A stretch of DNA of 64,000 nucleotides from Methylocaldum sp. 14B (GCF_002005105.1 NZ_MSCV01000007.1:1-64000), one strand, 5' to 3'; counted from the stretch's first letter, positions 9,385 through 18,997 are shown. Notes: generated by a model not told the origin, from the sequence alone. Translations and numbers: made by a program.

Positions 9385-10159
9385 CGCAGAGCGCCTCCAT
9401 GTCTTGTTGTTTCCAGCTGATGCGGATCACGTCGCCAGCAGCCTGGACGATGAGCAATCCCTTCAGCGAGAGTCGTTTGATTTCCTCCAGCACGTCCTCG
9501 CGCGCCAGGCCAAACAGCTGCCAGTCTTCGTGGGTCAGCAGAGCGTTGTCACCGACGCCGGAAAAGTGCAGTTCGTAGGCCAAGTAAGCGGCCACGGCTG
9601 GCGAAATACGGAACGGCAGGATGCGACGACTCGAACGCAAACCGCGCTCAAGCATTCCGTAGTCGGCGCAGCATCCGGTCAAATAGGCGGAGACACGCCG
9701 CACTGTCGTCTCAGACCAGCGTTTAACTGTCTTGCCGTCATCGATGCCTCGCTCGACAAAGGTTCGCGCGTCTTCATTGGTGATCTGGGTATATCCACCG
9801 GCATACCGAGCCCAGTAAACGTGGCGCACGAAGTCGCCAAGGATCGGGTTGGCCCGACTCGTAAAAACGAGCATGAGCTGCGTCAGGTCAGCCGTGGATA
9901 TCGTTGCGGACAGCCGCTTGAGATGTGCCGCTGGTGCGCCACCTGCCACGAGATAGCGTGGAGCGAAGCATTCGACGACGATGTTGCGAAGTCGGCGCGC
10001 GGTAACGGTGGGGAATCGCCCCGATTCCAGTGCGACCTGATGCAACTGGTTCGCCGACATGCCGGGCGACCACAGGTCGAGCAGCGTCTTGGTCTCGTTG
10101 ACGAGCCCAAGGCCTGCTTGTAACTGAGTCGTGTAGGGCGTGTTGTCGGCCACGATCAC
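9365..10159 (-). CDS. brxA: BREX protein BrxA (DUF1819)
   Basis: A 264-residue member of the DUF1819/BrxA family. It carries the typical N-terminal pattern YTTQLQAGLGLVNETKTLL and ESGRFPTVTARRLRNIVVE. BrxA proteins are small, DNA-binding, winged-helix-like subunits of BREX. The gene overlaps the upstream brxE-like gene by 4 nt and the downstream brxB by 20 nt, so brxE-brxA-brxB form one tightly coupled transcript. Confidence 0.92.
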   Translation of the reverse strand: MIVADNTPYTTQLQAGLGLVNETKTLLDLWSPGMSANQLHQVALESGRFPTVTARRLRNIVVECFAPRYLVAGGAPAAHLKRLSATISTADLTQLMLVFTSRANPILGDFVRHVYWARYAGGYTQITNEDARTFVERGIDDGKTVKRWSETTVRRVSAYLTGCCADYGMLERGLRSSRRILPFRISPAVAAYLAYELHFSGVGDNALLTHEDWQLFGLAREDVLEEIKRLSLKGLLIVQAAGDVIRISWKQQDMEALCDVLTQS

Positions 10160-10656
10160 CCCACCAGATACGGATAAGTTTTGGTGTTCTGCGTGAACGC
10201 CGATAGATAGGCCGCAGCGATAGTCTTCAGGGTGTCGGTGGAATCGAGATCCTTGATGCCCCCGACCGCCGTTGGACCAACGCTGGACGTGCCGCCCGTG
10301 GCAGCCAATCGCTTCAACGCATCCAGCGCAGCCTCTTTGCTTTGTGGCGCCTGGCTGGCGAGTTCTTCTCCCACGCTGCTTTGCACGGTCGCGTGCAGGT
10401 CTTGCTCGACCTCCTCGGGCAACCGGAACAGGTGGTAGCTACCCACGCTCAAATGCTCGTCGTGCAATCGTCTGGCTGCTTCCAGCACACCGTGGTACTG
10501 CGCAAGGCGAGACGTTTTCGAGAAGACCGGCTCCAGGAAGAGCTTGCTCGATGACTCATAGAACGCCGTGGGCCACCAGGCGCACTGAGCACGCTCGCCA
10601 AGGAAGCCGACGAGCATCCTCATCTGCAGTAATGTCGGTAGGTAGGATTCCTTCAT
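10156..10656 (-). CDS. brxE: BrxE-like small BREX protein
   Basis: A 166-residue protein that opens the BREX operon after the regulator. The N-terminal half has the pattern I associate with BrxE: LLQMRMLVGFLGE, a W-W pair, then a run of SRLAQYHGVLEAARRLHDE and FRLPEEVEQDL. BrxE marks BREX type 6, in which it precedes brxA, brxB and brxC exactly as here. The C-terminal third (rich in A, T and S) is not recognisable. The start is supported by AGAGATGAG just upstream. The function of BrxE is unknown. The family call rests on recognition of the pattern rather than on a search. Confidence 0.72.
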   Translation of the reverse strand: MKESYLPTLLQMRMLVGFLGERAQCAWWPTAFYESSSKLFLEPVFSKTSRLAQYHGVLEAARRLHDEHLSVGSYHLFRLPEEVEQDLHATVQSSVGEELASQAPQSKEAALDALKRLAATGGTSSVGPTAVGGIKDLDSTDTLKTIAAAYLSAFTQNTKTYPYLVG

Positions 10657-10719
10657 CTCATCTCTCTTTTTTCATTGGTTCTACCGACGCAAACGGCGTA
10701 AGGCAGAGGCATCCGCATT

Positions 10720-11634
10720 TCAGTCATATTCCGCTCCAGCTCCAGTGGCTTCTGGCGCCGCATACCCTGGAGCCAGCACGGCATTGCGAACACCGTAGAT
10801 GGCGAGGTGGTCTTTCAACCAAAGCCGGTACTCATGGCCACGCAGGCTGTGATCCGGGGAGCAGTCGACACTCCATTTGCGCAGGATGTATCCGGCCGTG
10901 GCGGCACGCAGCTTCATCCGCAGCAGGCCGTCGCGCATGCCGTAATCCATCTCGGTGATCTCCGGCCGGGGTTGATCTGGGTGCGGCACCAGCTCCAGCT
11001 CGACGATCCGGGTCCACTGAATGTCCTGATCGCTCATCTCGTGGGGTGCCACTGGCTGCCCCTTGAGCACCATCGGGCGCTTGATCCGGGTGATGACGAA
11101 ATCCCGGAACTCCTGCGACTTCCGGTCGAAGGCGCGGACGTGCCAACGGAGGCCGTTGTCGATCAGCGCGAACGGGACGATCTCCCGCTCGGTGCGGCCA
11201 CTGGAGATGGAGTGGTACTCGATGCCGAGCGGACACTCCTGGTGAATCGCACGGGTCACGCTCGCCAGCACATCCAGATCCGGGTGCGTGAGCCGTGACG
11301 GGCTCTCGCTGGCCACCCACGCCTTGAGCCGCATCGGCTCACCATCGCCAAAGCCCTGGGTCAGCCAAGACAGCACCCGCTCTGGGGGAAAGTCGAATAC
11401 GGGCCGGAAGTCCGGCCCCAGGACGTAGGACTTGCCCTTGGGGTCGTAGTCGATGTTGCCGGGCGCCAAGTCCTTGTACAGCGCCAGATCCCTGGATGCG
11501 GCGGCGGACTGGATGCCAAACCGCGTGACCAGGTCCTGACGGCGTATCTCCCCGATGAAGCGCACGCGCAACTCCACGAACGCGAGCCGGTCGCGTTGTG
11601 GCTGGGTTAGATCTGCAAGCTGTTCGTTCGACAT
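10720..11634 (-). CDS. brxR: WYL-domain transcriptional regulator (BrxR type)
   Basis: A 304-residue regulator. Residues ~8-75 form a winged helix-turn-helix (RLAFVELRVRFIGEIRRQDL, then FGIQSAAASRDLALYKDLAP). A WYL domain follows around residues 125-200 (EREIVPFALIDNGLRWHVRA, then FDRKSQEFRDFVITRIKRP), then a C-terminal WCX-like extension. This is the architecture of BrxR/CapW-type repressors, which control BREX and other defence operons by binding inverted repeats and sensing a ligand through WYL. It is the first gene of the minus-strand operon, 63 nt before brxE, and is divergent from jetA. It could control either or both systems. Confidence 0.85.
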   Translation of the reverse strand: MSNEQLADLTQPQRDRLAFVELRVRFIGEIRRQDLVTRFGIQSAAASRDLALYKDLAPGNIDYDPKGKSYVLGPDFRPVFDFPPERVLSWLTQGFGDGEPMRLKAWVASESPSRLTHPDLDVLASVTRAIHQECPLGIEYHSISSGRTEREIVPFALIDNGLRWHVRAFDRKSQEFRDFVITRIKRPMVLKGQPVAPHEMSDQDIQWTRIVELELVPHPDQPRPEITEMDYGMRDGLLRMKLRAATAGYILRKWSVDCSPDHSLRGHEYRLWLKDHLAIYGVRNAVLAPGYAAPEATGAGAEYD

Positions 11635-11789
11635 CCTGGCTGGCTCGTTCGGGTTAGCGAATGCTTGTACGGGTTATTGCGGAAAGTATATGGTCTGCCC
11701 TAGAATCTGTCCATGACTCTATTTTGATTTGTGTGTACGTCGTATTGTGATAACCATGTGGTAGTGACCCGCCACTTTGGAGCACGGGA
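11635..11789. promoter_or_regulatory. Divergent brxR-BREX / jetABCD promoter region
   Basis: This 155-nt gap separates the minus-strand brxR-BREX operon from the plus-strand Wadjet operon and must hold both sets of promoters. It is more AT-rich than its surroundings. It contains an imperfect direct repeat (TCGGGTTAGCGA near 11650 and ACGGGTTATTGCG near 11675), a possible site for the adjacent WYL repressor. I could not assign -35/-10 boxes with confidence. Confidence 0.5.
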
Positions 11790-13250
11790 GTGAAAGCAGA
11801 CAAAGCCATCGCGACCTACCGGCGCATGCGGGCGCAACCGTTGTGGCGCCTGCTTGCCTCGAACACTGGACCTACCGTCATTGGCCTGCTCCAAGCCCAT
11901 CTCTACGAGAGCGAGCGGAGCCTTCCTGCCTCCATTTTTCACGAACGAATCGCAAGGGATCTGGAAGAGCTGCGCGCACATGGCGAAGACTTTCCCCAAA
12001 CCGCACAAGCGTATGTCGCCAGCTGGCTTGCCGATGGGTACTTGGAGCGACGCTTCCCGGCTGGGGCTTCAGAGGAGGAATATGAACTCTCCACGGCCTC
12101 CGTCGAAGCCATCCGATTTGTCTCTGGCCTGGAGCAGCCGCACTCAGCAGCGACCGAAAGCCGCCTGACGCTTGTTATCGAGGCGCTGGCCCGGCTTGCA
12201 GAGGACACCGACACCGATAAATTCCGCCGCATCGACCGGCTCATGGCAGAGCAAGCCCGAATCGACAAGGAGATAGACGCCATCCAGAAGGGGCAGATGC
12301 GCGTGCTGCCCCATGCAACGGCGTTGGAGCGTACGCGCGAAATCATCACGCTGGCCGACGATCTTGCGGGTGATTTCCGTCGTGTCCGCGACCAGTTCGA
12401 TCAGCTAAATCGAGATCTCCGTGAACGCATCATGGACAACGATGGCAATCGGGGCGACGTGCTGGATTCGCTGTTTGCCGGAATCGACCTGATTTCAGAA
12501 AGCGACGCGGGAAGAACTTTCGCTGCTTTCTGGCGATTGCTAACGGACCCACAGCAGGCCGCCACACTTGATCAGGCTCTCGATAGCGTCATGTCGCGGG
12601 AGTTTGTAGGTCAGCTCGAAGCCAAGGAGCGCCGATTCCTACTTCGGCTGACACGAACCCTTCTTGAGCAGGGCGGCATGGTCCACGAAGTGCTCCAGAC
12701 GTTTGCCCGCAGCCTGAAGCATTTCGTCCAGAGCCGTGAATACCTCGAGCAACGCCGACTCAATCACCTTCTGAAATACGCTCAGCGAGCAGCACTCGCT
12801 CTGAAGGACGAAGTCAGGGCCACAGAAACCCTACAGTACACGCTTGAGCTCACGAGCAGCCGTTTGCGCTCCTTGTCTCAATGGGTGCTGTACGACCCAT
12901 CCCTACAAGCCTTGCCCGGTCAAATGGCGGAAGGTGACGCCCCACCAATCGACCTGGAGTCTGTCAGCGAACTGGTCGCCCAATCCGAGATCGACTTCCG
13001 AACATTGAAGGCCAACGTCCTGGCTGTCCTGGAGCAACGGTCCCAGGCATCCATTGCTGAAGTGCTGGAGCAGTTCCCCGCTGCACAGGGTTTGGGCAGC
13101 GTCGTCGGCCTGCTTGCATTGGGCAGTCGGCATGGTTTCAAAGCCGACCATAGCGAAACCGTAGGCTGGGTTGGAGGCGACGACGAGCTTCGTAGCGCCC
13201 GAATTCCAAAGATCTTCTTTTTGAGGGAGCGGGCCAATGAACTGGTCTGA
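11790..13250 (+). CDS. jetA: Wadjet subunit JetA (DUF3375)
   Basis: A 486-residue protein starting at GTG, with GGAGCACGGGA just upstream. The N-terminus (DKAIATYRRMRAQPLWRLLA and HFVQSREYLEQRRLN further on) and the length fit the DUF3375/JetA family, a kleisin-type (MukF-like) subunit of the Wadjet condensin. Wadjet recognises and cleaves closed circular plasmid DNA. JetA should bridge the SMC heads of JetC and recruit JetB. The 3' end overlaps jetB by 14 nt. The four-gene order jetA-B-C-D is that of type I Wadjet. Confidence 0.93.
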   Translation: MKADKAIATYRRMRAQPLWRLLASNTGPTVIGLLQAHLYESERSLPASIFHERIARDLEELRAHGEDFPQTAQAYVASWLADGYLERRFPAGASEEEYELSTASVEAIRFVSGLEQPHSAATESRLTLVIEALARLAEDTDTDKFRRIDRLMAEQARIDKEIDAIQKGQMRVLPHATALERTREIITLADDLAGDFRRVRDQFDQLNRDLRERIMDNDGNRGDVLDSLFAGIDLISESDAGRTFAAFWRLLTDPQQAATLDQALDSVMSREFVGQLEAKERRFLLRLTRTLLEQGGMVHEVLQTFARSLKHFVQSREYLEQRRLNHLLKYAQRAALALKDEVRATETLQYTLELTSSRLRSLSQWVLYDPSLQALPGQMAEGDAPPIDLESVSELVAQSEIDFRTLKANVLAVLEQRSQASIAEVLEQFPAAQGLGSVVGLLALGSRHGFKADHSETVGWVGGDDELRSARIPKIFFLRERANELV

Positions 13251-13944
13251 GAACGACGAAACGGCGATGCCAGCCGAAGCACAAGCACCAGATCCTGCGC
13301 AGGAATCTGCCGCCCATCTTTTCATGGGTGACAGCGGCGAGTTGGCGCTGGATACCCGGCGCGCCCTGGTGCAGCTACTTGCGGGACCTTCGCTCGACGG
13401 ACGTCGACATCCAAAACTCTGGCCGATACTAGTGCGAGACGAAGCGGTGATACGTCGGCGCCTTGCCGAACTGTTTCTCGAACTAGTCATCGACCGGGAC
13501 GTACAAGTTGCCTTCACCCGCCAGGCAGATACCGGCGACCTCGAAGTGCCACTTCTGCTGCGTCGCGCGCAGCTGACCTTCATTGACTCCATTCTGCTGC
13601 TCCACCTTCGCCAGCGATTGACCCAGGCAGACTCGCAGGGCGACCGTGCCGTGGTATCGACGGACGAGATGATGGAGTTTCTTACCCTCTATGAGCGAGC
13701 TTCCAACACCGACCGCGCGGGATTCGCGAAACGGGTTCATGCATCCATCGAGAAGATCAAGAAGCACAGCATCCTCCAGAAAATTCGCTCGAGTGAGGAT
13801 CGCTTCGAGATTTCGCCCACGTTGAAGCTCCTCTTCTCAGCAGAGGAAATACAAGCTCTTACCCACTTGTATCAGCGCATGGCTGCCGGAGAGACGCCAG
13901 GGCAACTGGCTCAGACTGAGCCTGATGAGGAGGCCGACCAATGA
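13237..13944 (+). CDS. jetB: Wadjet subunit JetB (DUF4194)
   Basis: A 235-residue protein of the DUF4194/JetB family, the KITE-like (MukE-like) small subunit that binds the JetA kleisin. The central part, with RAQLTFIDSILLLHLRQRLT and the later DEMMEFLTLYERASNTDRA, and the acidic C-terminal tail are typical. The gene overlaps both neighbours (14 nt with jetA, 4 nt ATGA with jetC), so it is translationally coupled to them. It has no enzymatic motif, as expected. Confidence 0.92.
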   Translation: MNWSENDETAMPAEAQAPDPAQESAAHLFMGDSGELALDTRRALVQLLAGPSLDGRRHPKLWPILVRDEAVIRRRLAELFLELVIDRDVQVAFTRQADTGDLEVPLLLRRAQLTFIDSILLLHLRQRLTQADSQGDRAVVSTDEMMEFLTLYERASNTDRAGFAKRVHASIEKIKKHSILQKIRSSEDRFEISPTLKLLFSAEEIQALTHLYQRMAAGETPGQLAQTEPDEEADQ

Positions 13945-16900
13945 TCTCGGAACCCCAAACCGCCTCCTTGTTCGCCCGGGAACAGTTCCGGATGACTCGC
14001 CTGCAGGTCTACAACTGGGGCACTTTTTCTGGCCTGCATGACGTACCGATCAGCGAACGAGGCTTTCTGTTTGTCGGTCGATCGGGGGCTGGGAAATCGA
14101 CTCTTCTCGACGCTTTTTCGGCGTTGCTGGTGCCACCTCGCTGGATCGACTTCAACGCTGCCGCGCGCGAGGCTGACCGCAGCGGTCGTGACCGAAACCT
14201 CGTCTCCTACGTACGTGGTGCATGGGCCGAACAGAAGGATGGAGATTCAGGTGAGATCGCCACCCGTTACTTGCGCTCGGGGACAACGTGGTCAGCCTTG
14301 GCACTGACTTACCAGAACGCATTGGGCCAGTTTGTGGTGCTTGTTCAGGTGTTTTGGCTGCGTGGTAATGCAAATGGAAACACAGACGTCAAACGCCACT
14401 ACCTTGTCCTGGAGCGGGCCTTTGACCTGCGCGAGTTGGAGGACTTCGGCCAATCCAACTTCGACATCCGAAAGCTCAAGCAGTCATTCCCCGAGGCGTT
14501 CGCCCGCGACGAGTTTCGTCCCTATTGCGAACGATTCTCCCGCTTGCTCGGTATCGAGAGCGAAATGGCGCTGCGTTTGCTGCACAAAACACAGTCGGCC
14601 AAAAATCTCGGCGATCTCAATACCTTCCTGCGCGATTTCATGCTGGACAAGCCAGAAACCTTCGAGGTGGCCGATCGCTTGGTCAGCGAATTTGGCGAAC
14701 TCAATGCGGCCCACCAGGCGGTAGTGACAGCTCGCGAGCAGGTTCAAACACTTGCGCCAGCGCGGGAGCAGTATCAGCGGAGAGATTCGTTGATGCTGCA
14801 GCGCAATGGCCTGGATGAGCTTCGGCTGGGCGTTGATGGCTACCGGGAAACCCGCCGCATTGAACTCCTCAAGCGGCATATCGAGTCCCTGGAGGTGCAA
14901 GCCAGCGGCTCGGAAGGTGAAGTGAGTCGACGCCAGAGCATCCTGGATAACCACGTCACAACCTTGCGCGATCTGGAGCGACAGCACCGTGAAGCCGGCG
15001 GTGATCAGATCGAGCAATGGGAGGCAGAGAAATCTGGTCTAGAAGGCCAGCGCACGGATCGTCTGCGCAAATGCGGCCAGGCTGAAGAAGCATGCAAGAA
15101 GCTTGGCTGGAGCCTCCCGGATTCGCCTCAGGTCTTCGCTGAGCTGTTGGGCAACGCGCGGCAGGAAGTCGAAAACTGGGAGCAACGTAGCAGCGAGAAC
15201 CGCGAAGAACAGTTCCGCTTGGCAGGTCAAAAGAAGGACGCCGAAACCGCATTTTCGCAAGCGGTGAAGGAGGTGCAGGCACTCCAGCGCCAACCATCGA
15301 ATATTCCAGCCGATATGCTGGAAATGCGCCGAGACATCGCCTCAGGCATCGGGATCTCGGAGTCGGCGCTGCCCTTTGTTGGCGAACTCATCGAGGTAAA
15401 GCCTGACGAGGCCGAGTGGCAAGGTGCCATCGAGCGCGTACTGCACGGATTTGCGCTCTCACTCTTGGTGGACGAGCGCCAGTATTCGGCGTTGGCCAAT
15501 CACATCAACAACACCCACCTTGGGCAGCGCCTGGTGTATTACCGGACTGGCCGACCGGAGACGTGGCAGGCCAAGCCCATTGGTGCCAATTCGCTCGTCC
15601 TCAAGCTGAACGTCAAGGAGGGTACGTATGCCGATTGGCTGCAGGCCGAGCTACGGCAACGCTTCGATTACGCGTGCGTCGAGTCCATTCAGTCGTTCAG
15701 GAGCGCTGATCGAGCCATCACCCGCGAGGGGCAGGTCAAGCACAGCAAAACCCGGCATGAGAAGGACGACCGGAGAAGTGTCGGCGACCGACGAAACTGG
15801 GTGCTCGGGTTCGATAACCGCGAGAAGCTTGGGCTCTTTCAAGCCCAGGCCCAGGAGCTGGCTGCGACGATTACGCGCCTCGGGCGAGAAATCGAAACCC
15901 TCGCCGACCAAGACAAGAATCGTGCGACCCGAGCGATGCAGTGCCAGACCTTGGTGAATCTCCAGTGGCAGGAAATCGATGTAATACCTTTGCTAGACCG
16001 CATTTCCACCATCGAGCGGCAGATTCGCGAAGCGCGGGAAGGCAATACAGCCTTACTGCATATCAGTGAGCGGATCGACAAGCAAAAGCACTCGGTTGAT
16101 CAAGCAGACAAGGACCTCCGCGAAGCCAAGGTCGCGCATGACTCCGTTCTCAAGCAGATCAACGACAGCACGCAGAAGCTTGAATCCCTCCTCCAAGATG
16201 CTTTCCGGGTTCCATTGACTCCCCATCAGATCAAGGGGCTCGACGAACGTTTCACCAAGCAGTCAGACGCGATCAGGCTCGAAAGCCTCGACAAGGTAGC
16301 AACCGCTGTTGAGAGGGGTCTCAACACAGAAATCAGTGAGATCAAAGATAAGATCGGCGATTGCGAGAAGGAAATAGAAGCGCGCTTCGCCGCATTCAAA
16401 CGGCAGTGGCCTATGGACGCTGGCGACATGGACACGAGCCTCGCCAGCGCACCAGACTTTTTCGCCAAGTTGGTTCGACTGGAAACGGATGGCCTGCCCG
16501 CCTACGAGCAGCGATTCTTCGAACTGTTGCAGAACCAAAGCCACCAGAATCTAGCAGCACTCTCCACCTACCTGAACGACGCTCGTAAAGCCATCCTAGA
16601 ACGAATGGATCTGGTCAACGACAGTCTTGGCCAGGTGCCGTTCAACCAAAGCGTCAATCAACGCACCTATCTCCACATCGACGCCAGTGACCGGCAACTT
16701 GCTGACGTCAAGGAGTTCAAGCAGGAAATCCAGCAGGCACTTAGCCATGCGTGGACGGAGGACCACGAGTTTGCCGAGGCGCGGTTCCTGGCCCTGCGCC
16801 GACTTGTTGATCGACTCGCCAGTCAGGACCCCGAGCAAAAACGCTGGCGCGAGACTGTGCTCGACGTTCGACAGCATGTTGAGTTCATCGGACGGGAGAT

Positions 16901-17315
16901 CGATGAAGGTGGTGTCGAGGTCGAGATCTACCGAAGCGGTGCTGGTAAGTCTGGAGGCCAACGCCAGAAGTTAGCCACCACGTGTTTGGCCGCAGCCCTG
17001 CGGTATCAACTGGGCGGAAACGACCACGGCGTACCGATGTATGCACCCGTCGTGCTTGATGAGGCATTCGACAAGGCTGACAACGAGTTCACCACTTTGG
17101 CGATGAATATCTTTACCAATTTCGGATTTCAAATGGTCGTCGCTACGCCGCTGAAGTCCGTCATGACCCTCGAACCATTCATCGGTGGCGCCTGCTTCGT
17201 AGATATCAGTGACCGGCGAGTGTCAGGCGTCCTGCTGATCGAGTACGACGGTGACCGTCAGCGGTTGAAGCTGCCGGAGCACGCTCGAGAGGAGGCTAGC
17301 GTTGAAGCTTCCTGA
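13941..17315 (+). CDS. jetC: Wadjet SMC-like ATPase JetC
   Basis: A 1124-residue SMC/MukB-like ATPase. Walker A GRSGAGKST is at 46-54, the ABC signature SGGQRQK is at 1004-1010, and Walker B VVLDEAFDKAD begins at 1037. The intervening ~900 residues are largely charged, helical coiled-coil, interrupted around 470-600 by a hinge-like segment. JetC is the motor that extrudes DNA loops before cleavage by JetD. It overlaps jetB by 4 nt, and the stop overlaps the jetD start by 14 nt. All ATPase motifs are intact, so the system looks functional. Confidence 0.96.
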   Translation: MISEPQTASLFAREQFRMTRLQVYNWGTFSGLHDVPISERGFLFVGRSGAGKSTLLDAFSALLVPPRWIDFNAAAREADRSGRDRNLVSYVRGAWAEQKDGDSGEIATRYLRSGTTWSALALTYQNALGQFVVLVQVFWLRGNANGNTDVKRHYLVLERAFDLRELEDFGQSNFDIRKLKQSFPEAFARDEFRPYCERFSRLLGIESEMALRLLHKTQSAKNLGDLNTFLRDFMLDKPETFEVADRLVSEFGELNAAHQAVVTAREQVQTLAPAREQYQRRDSLMLQRNGLDELRLGVDGYRETRRIELLKRHIESLEVQASGSEGEVSRRQSILDNHVTTLRDLERQHREAGGDQIEQWEAEKSGLEGQRTDRLRKCGQAEEACKKLGWSLPDSPQVFAELLGNARQEVENWEQRSSENREEQFRLAGQKKDAETAFSQAVKEVQALQRQPSNIPADMLEMRRDIASGIGISESALPFVGELIEVKPDEAEWQGAIERVLHGFALSLLVDERQYSALANHINNTHLGQRLVYYRTGRPETWQAKPIGANSLVLKLNVKEGTYADWLQAELRQRFDYACVESIQSFRSADRAITREGQVKHSKTRHEKDDRRSVGDRRNWVLGFDNREKLGLFQAQAQELAATITRLGREIETLADQDKNRATRAMQCQTLVNLQWQEIDVIPLLDRISTIERQIREAREGNTALLHISERIDKQKHSVDQADKDLREAKVAHDSVLKQINDSTQKLESLLQDAFRVPLTPHQIKGLDERFTKQSDAIRLESLDKVATAVERGLNTEISEIKDKIGDCEKEIEARFAAFKRQWPMDAGDMDTSLASAPDFFAKLVRLETDGLPAYEQRFFELLQNQSHQNLAALSTYLNDARKAILERMDLVNDSLGQVPFNQSVNQRTYLHIDASDRQLADVKEFKQEIQQALSHAWTEDHEFAEARFLALRRLVDRLASQDPEQKRWRETVLDVRQHVEFIGREIDEGGVEVEIYRSGAGKSGGQRQKLATTCLAAALRYQLGGNDHGVPMYAPVVLDEAFDKADNEFTTLAMNIFTNFGFQMVVATPLKSVMTLEPFIGGACFVDISDRRVSGVLLIEYDGDRQRLKLPEHAREEASVEAS

Positions 17316-18465
17316 AGATGTCCGACAGTTTCTCGTCCGTCGCTTTCAAAGCAAACAACGCGAGTGGCTGATTGGCGAGGCTGGCGAGAGCCAATGGCCG
17401 CTGGAAGTTCCGCTCAGCATACCGACGGAACAGGCTGCGCTGAGGCAAGTCGACGGCGTTCGCGCTTGGGTGAGCGCATGGCAAGGTTGGCAAGGAGTCG
17501 GCACCCTGTCCTGGTGTGAGCGCCGGTGGAAAGCGCTCGGCGTCCAGCGACTGCCAGAGAAACTGGCGCTACGAAGCCCTGAAGATGTTGCCTTGTGGAT
17601 CGGAGAATCCGCACGGTGGGCCCGTGCCCAATCTCGCTATCAGACGCTCACTGCTCGCTGGCCGGTACTGGCGCAGCAGTTGCCGAGATATTTTGATGTC
17701 CTCGCTGACTACGGCGATGCCGATTTTCGTCGGCTGGCAGAGATGCTGGGGTGGATCAATCTCAATCCGAAATCGAATCTCTACCCGCGACAAATTCCGA
17801 TCGCCGGCGCCGACAGCAAATGGCTGGATTCTAGAAAGGGTCTCATCTCTGACTTGGTTGCGACGCTCCAGGGTGACCCGACAGGAGAGCGCGACTTCTT
17901 TAGGCGCTGCGGTTTGAGGGCACAGCCGCAGTTAATGCGCATGCGCGTTCTAGACCCAGAACTGAGAGCCCGTTTGGGCGGTCTTGGCGATATCTCTGCT
18001 CCTTGTGAGGAAGTGGCAAGCGTTGGCATTCGACCAAAGAATGTATTCGTTGTTGAGAACCTTCAAACTGGGCTTGCGTTTGATGACCTGCCAGGGGCGG
18101 TTGTGATCATGCGCCTGGGTTACGCGGTTGACGTTTTGGGACAGCTTCCATGGCTACAACAGGCGCAATGCATCTACTGGGGTGACATTGATACGCATGG
18201 CTTTGCCATTCTGAATCGAGCCAGAACATACATCCCTAGCCTGAGAACTGTGCTTATGGATGAGTCAACGCTGATGAGTCATCGTGATTTATGGGTCGAA
18301 GAGAAAGATCAGCACTCTTCCACAGAGCTCCCACTACTCACCAGTACCGAACAAAAGCTCTATCAGTCAATCAAGGGAAATGCCTGTGGTCAACAAGTCC
18401 GCCTCGAACAGGAGCGGATACGCTGGGATGTGGCGTGGAATGCCATACAGGCAAGTATTCGATGA
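17302..18465 (+). CDS. jetD: Wadjet nuclease JetD (DUF3322/DUF2220, Toprim-like)
   Basis: A 387-residue protein starting at TTG at 17302; GGAGG at 17291-17295 is 6 nt upstream and supports this start. The N-terminal DUF3322 region includes WINLNPKSNLYPRQIPI. The C-terminal DUF2220 domain is Toprim-like, with the acidic residue in VFVVENLQT (E252) and the D-x-D pair in YWGDIDTHG (D295, D297). JetD is the nuclease that cuts DNA after loop extrusion by JetABC. All putative catalytic acids are present. The reading frame closes the operon. Confidence 0.93.
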   Translation: MKLPEDVRQFLVRRFQSKQREWLIGEAGESQWPLEVPLSIPTEQAALRQVDGVRAWVSAWQGWQGVGTLSWCERRWKALGVQRLPEKLALRSPEDVALWIGESARWARAQSRYQTLTARWPVLAQQLPRYFDVLADYGDADFRRLAEMLGWINLNPKSNLYPRQIPIAGADSKWLDSRKGLISDLVATLQGDPTGERDFFRRCGLRAQPQLMRMRVLDPELRARLGGLGDISAPCEEVASVGIRPKNVFVVENLQTGLAFDDLPGAVVIMRLGYAVDVLGQLPWLQQAQCIYWGDIDTHGFAILNRARTYIPSLRTVLMDESTLMSHRDLWVEEKDQHSSTELPLLTSTEQKLYQSIKGNACGQQVRLEQERIRWDVAWNAIQASIR

Positions 18466-18487
18466 CTCAGGATTAGGGAAGTCAGTC

Positions 18488-18997
18488 GTGAGCGGAAATC
18501 GATGGGATCAGCCGGGAGTGCCCCACAAAGGATGGCACTGCGTTGACGTGGTCGACCTGCGGGCCGACGGCGAGTCGGCGGACGAAACCGATTACGCGAC
18601 CTGCCAGATGTGCGGCAACGAGAAGATCCGCTACGTCCACGTCATGGAACACCCGGATCTGGACGAGAACTTCGACGTCGGCTGCGTCTGCGCCGAGAAG
18701 ATGAGCGGCGACTACGAGGGGCCGAAACGGCGTGAGGCCAAGTTGCGCAACCGAGCAGCACGCCGAACCCGATGGCTGCAGCGCAAGTGGCGGGTGTCCG
18801 CCAAGGGGAACAGCTTTCTGAACGTCGATGGGCACAACCTCGGCGTCCACATGAACAAGTTCAAGCGCTGGGGCTACCTGATCGGCAGCCGGTTCAGTGC
18901 CAAGACCTACGCAACCAAGGACGAAGCCAAGCTGGCCCTGTTCGATGACTTCTGGGCCGCGACCCAGGATGACGATCGGCTGTGGGCTTCGGACTGA
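18488..18997 (+). CDS. Small CxxC (probable zinc-binding) protein, function unknown
   Basis: A 169-residue basic protein, probably starting at GTG 18488, 22 nt after jetD; AGGGA lies upstream. It has a CQMCG pair and a second pair in VGCVCAEKM, spaced like a zinc ribbon, flanking a RYVHVMEHPDL segment. An Arg/Lys-rich helical stretch follows (RREAKLRNRAARRTRWLQRK). I do not recognise a named family. Its basic character and zinc-like cysteines suggest nucleic-acid binding, which is inference. Its position directly behind jetD and ahead of a glycosylase-like gene makes it a candidate accessory gene of the island. Confidence 0.7.
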   Translation: MSGNRWDQPGVPHKGWHCVDVVDLRADGESADETDYATCQMCGNEKIRYVHVMEHPDLDENFDVGCVCAEKMSGDYEGPKRREAKLRNRAARRTRWLQRKWRVSAKGNSFLNVDGHNLGVHMNKFKRWGYLIGSRFSAKTYATKDEAKLALFDDFWAATQDDDRLWASD

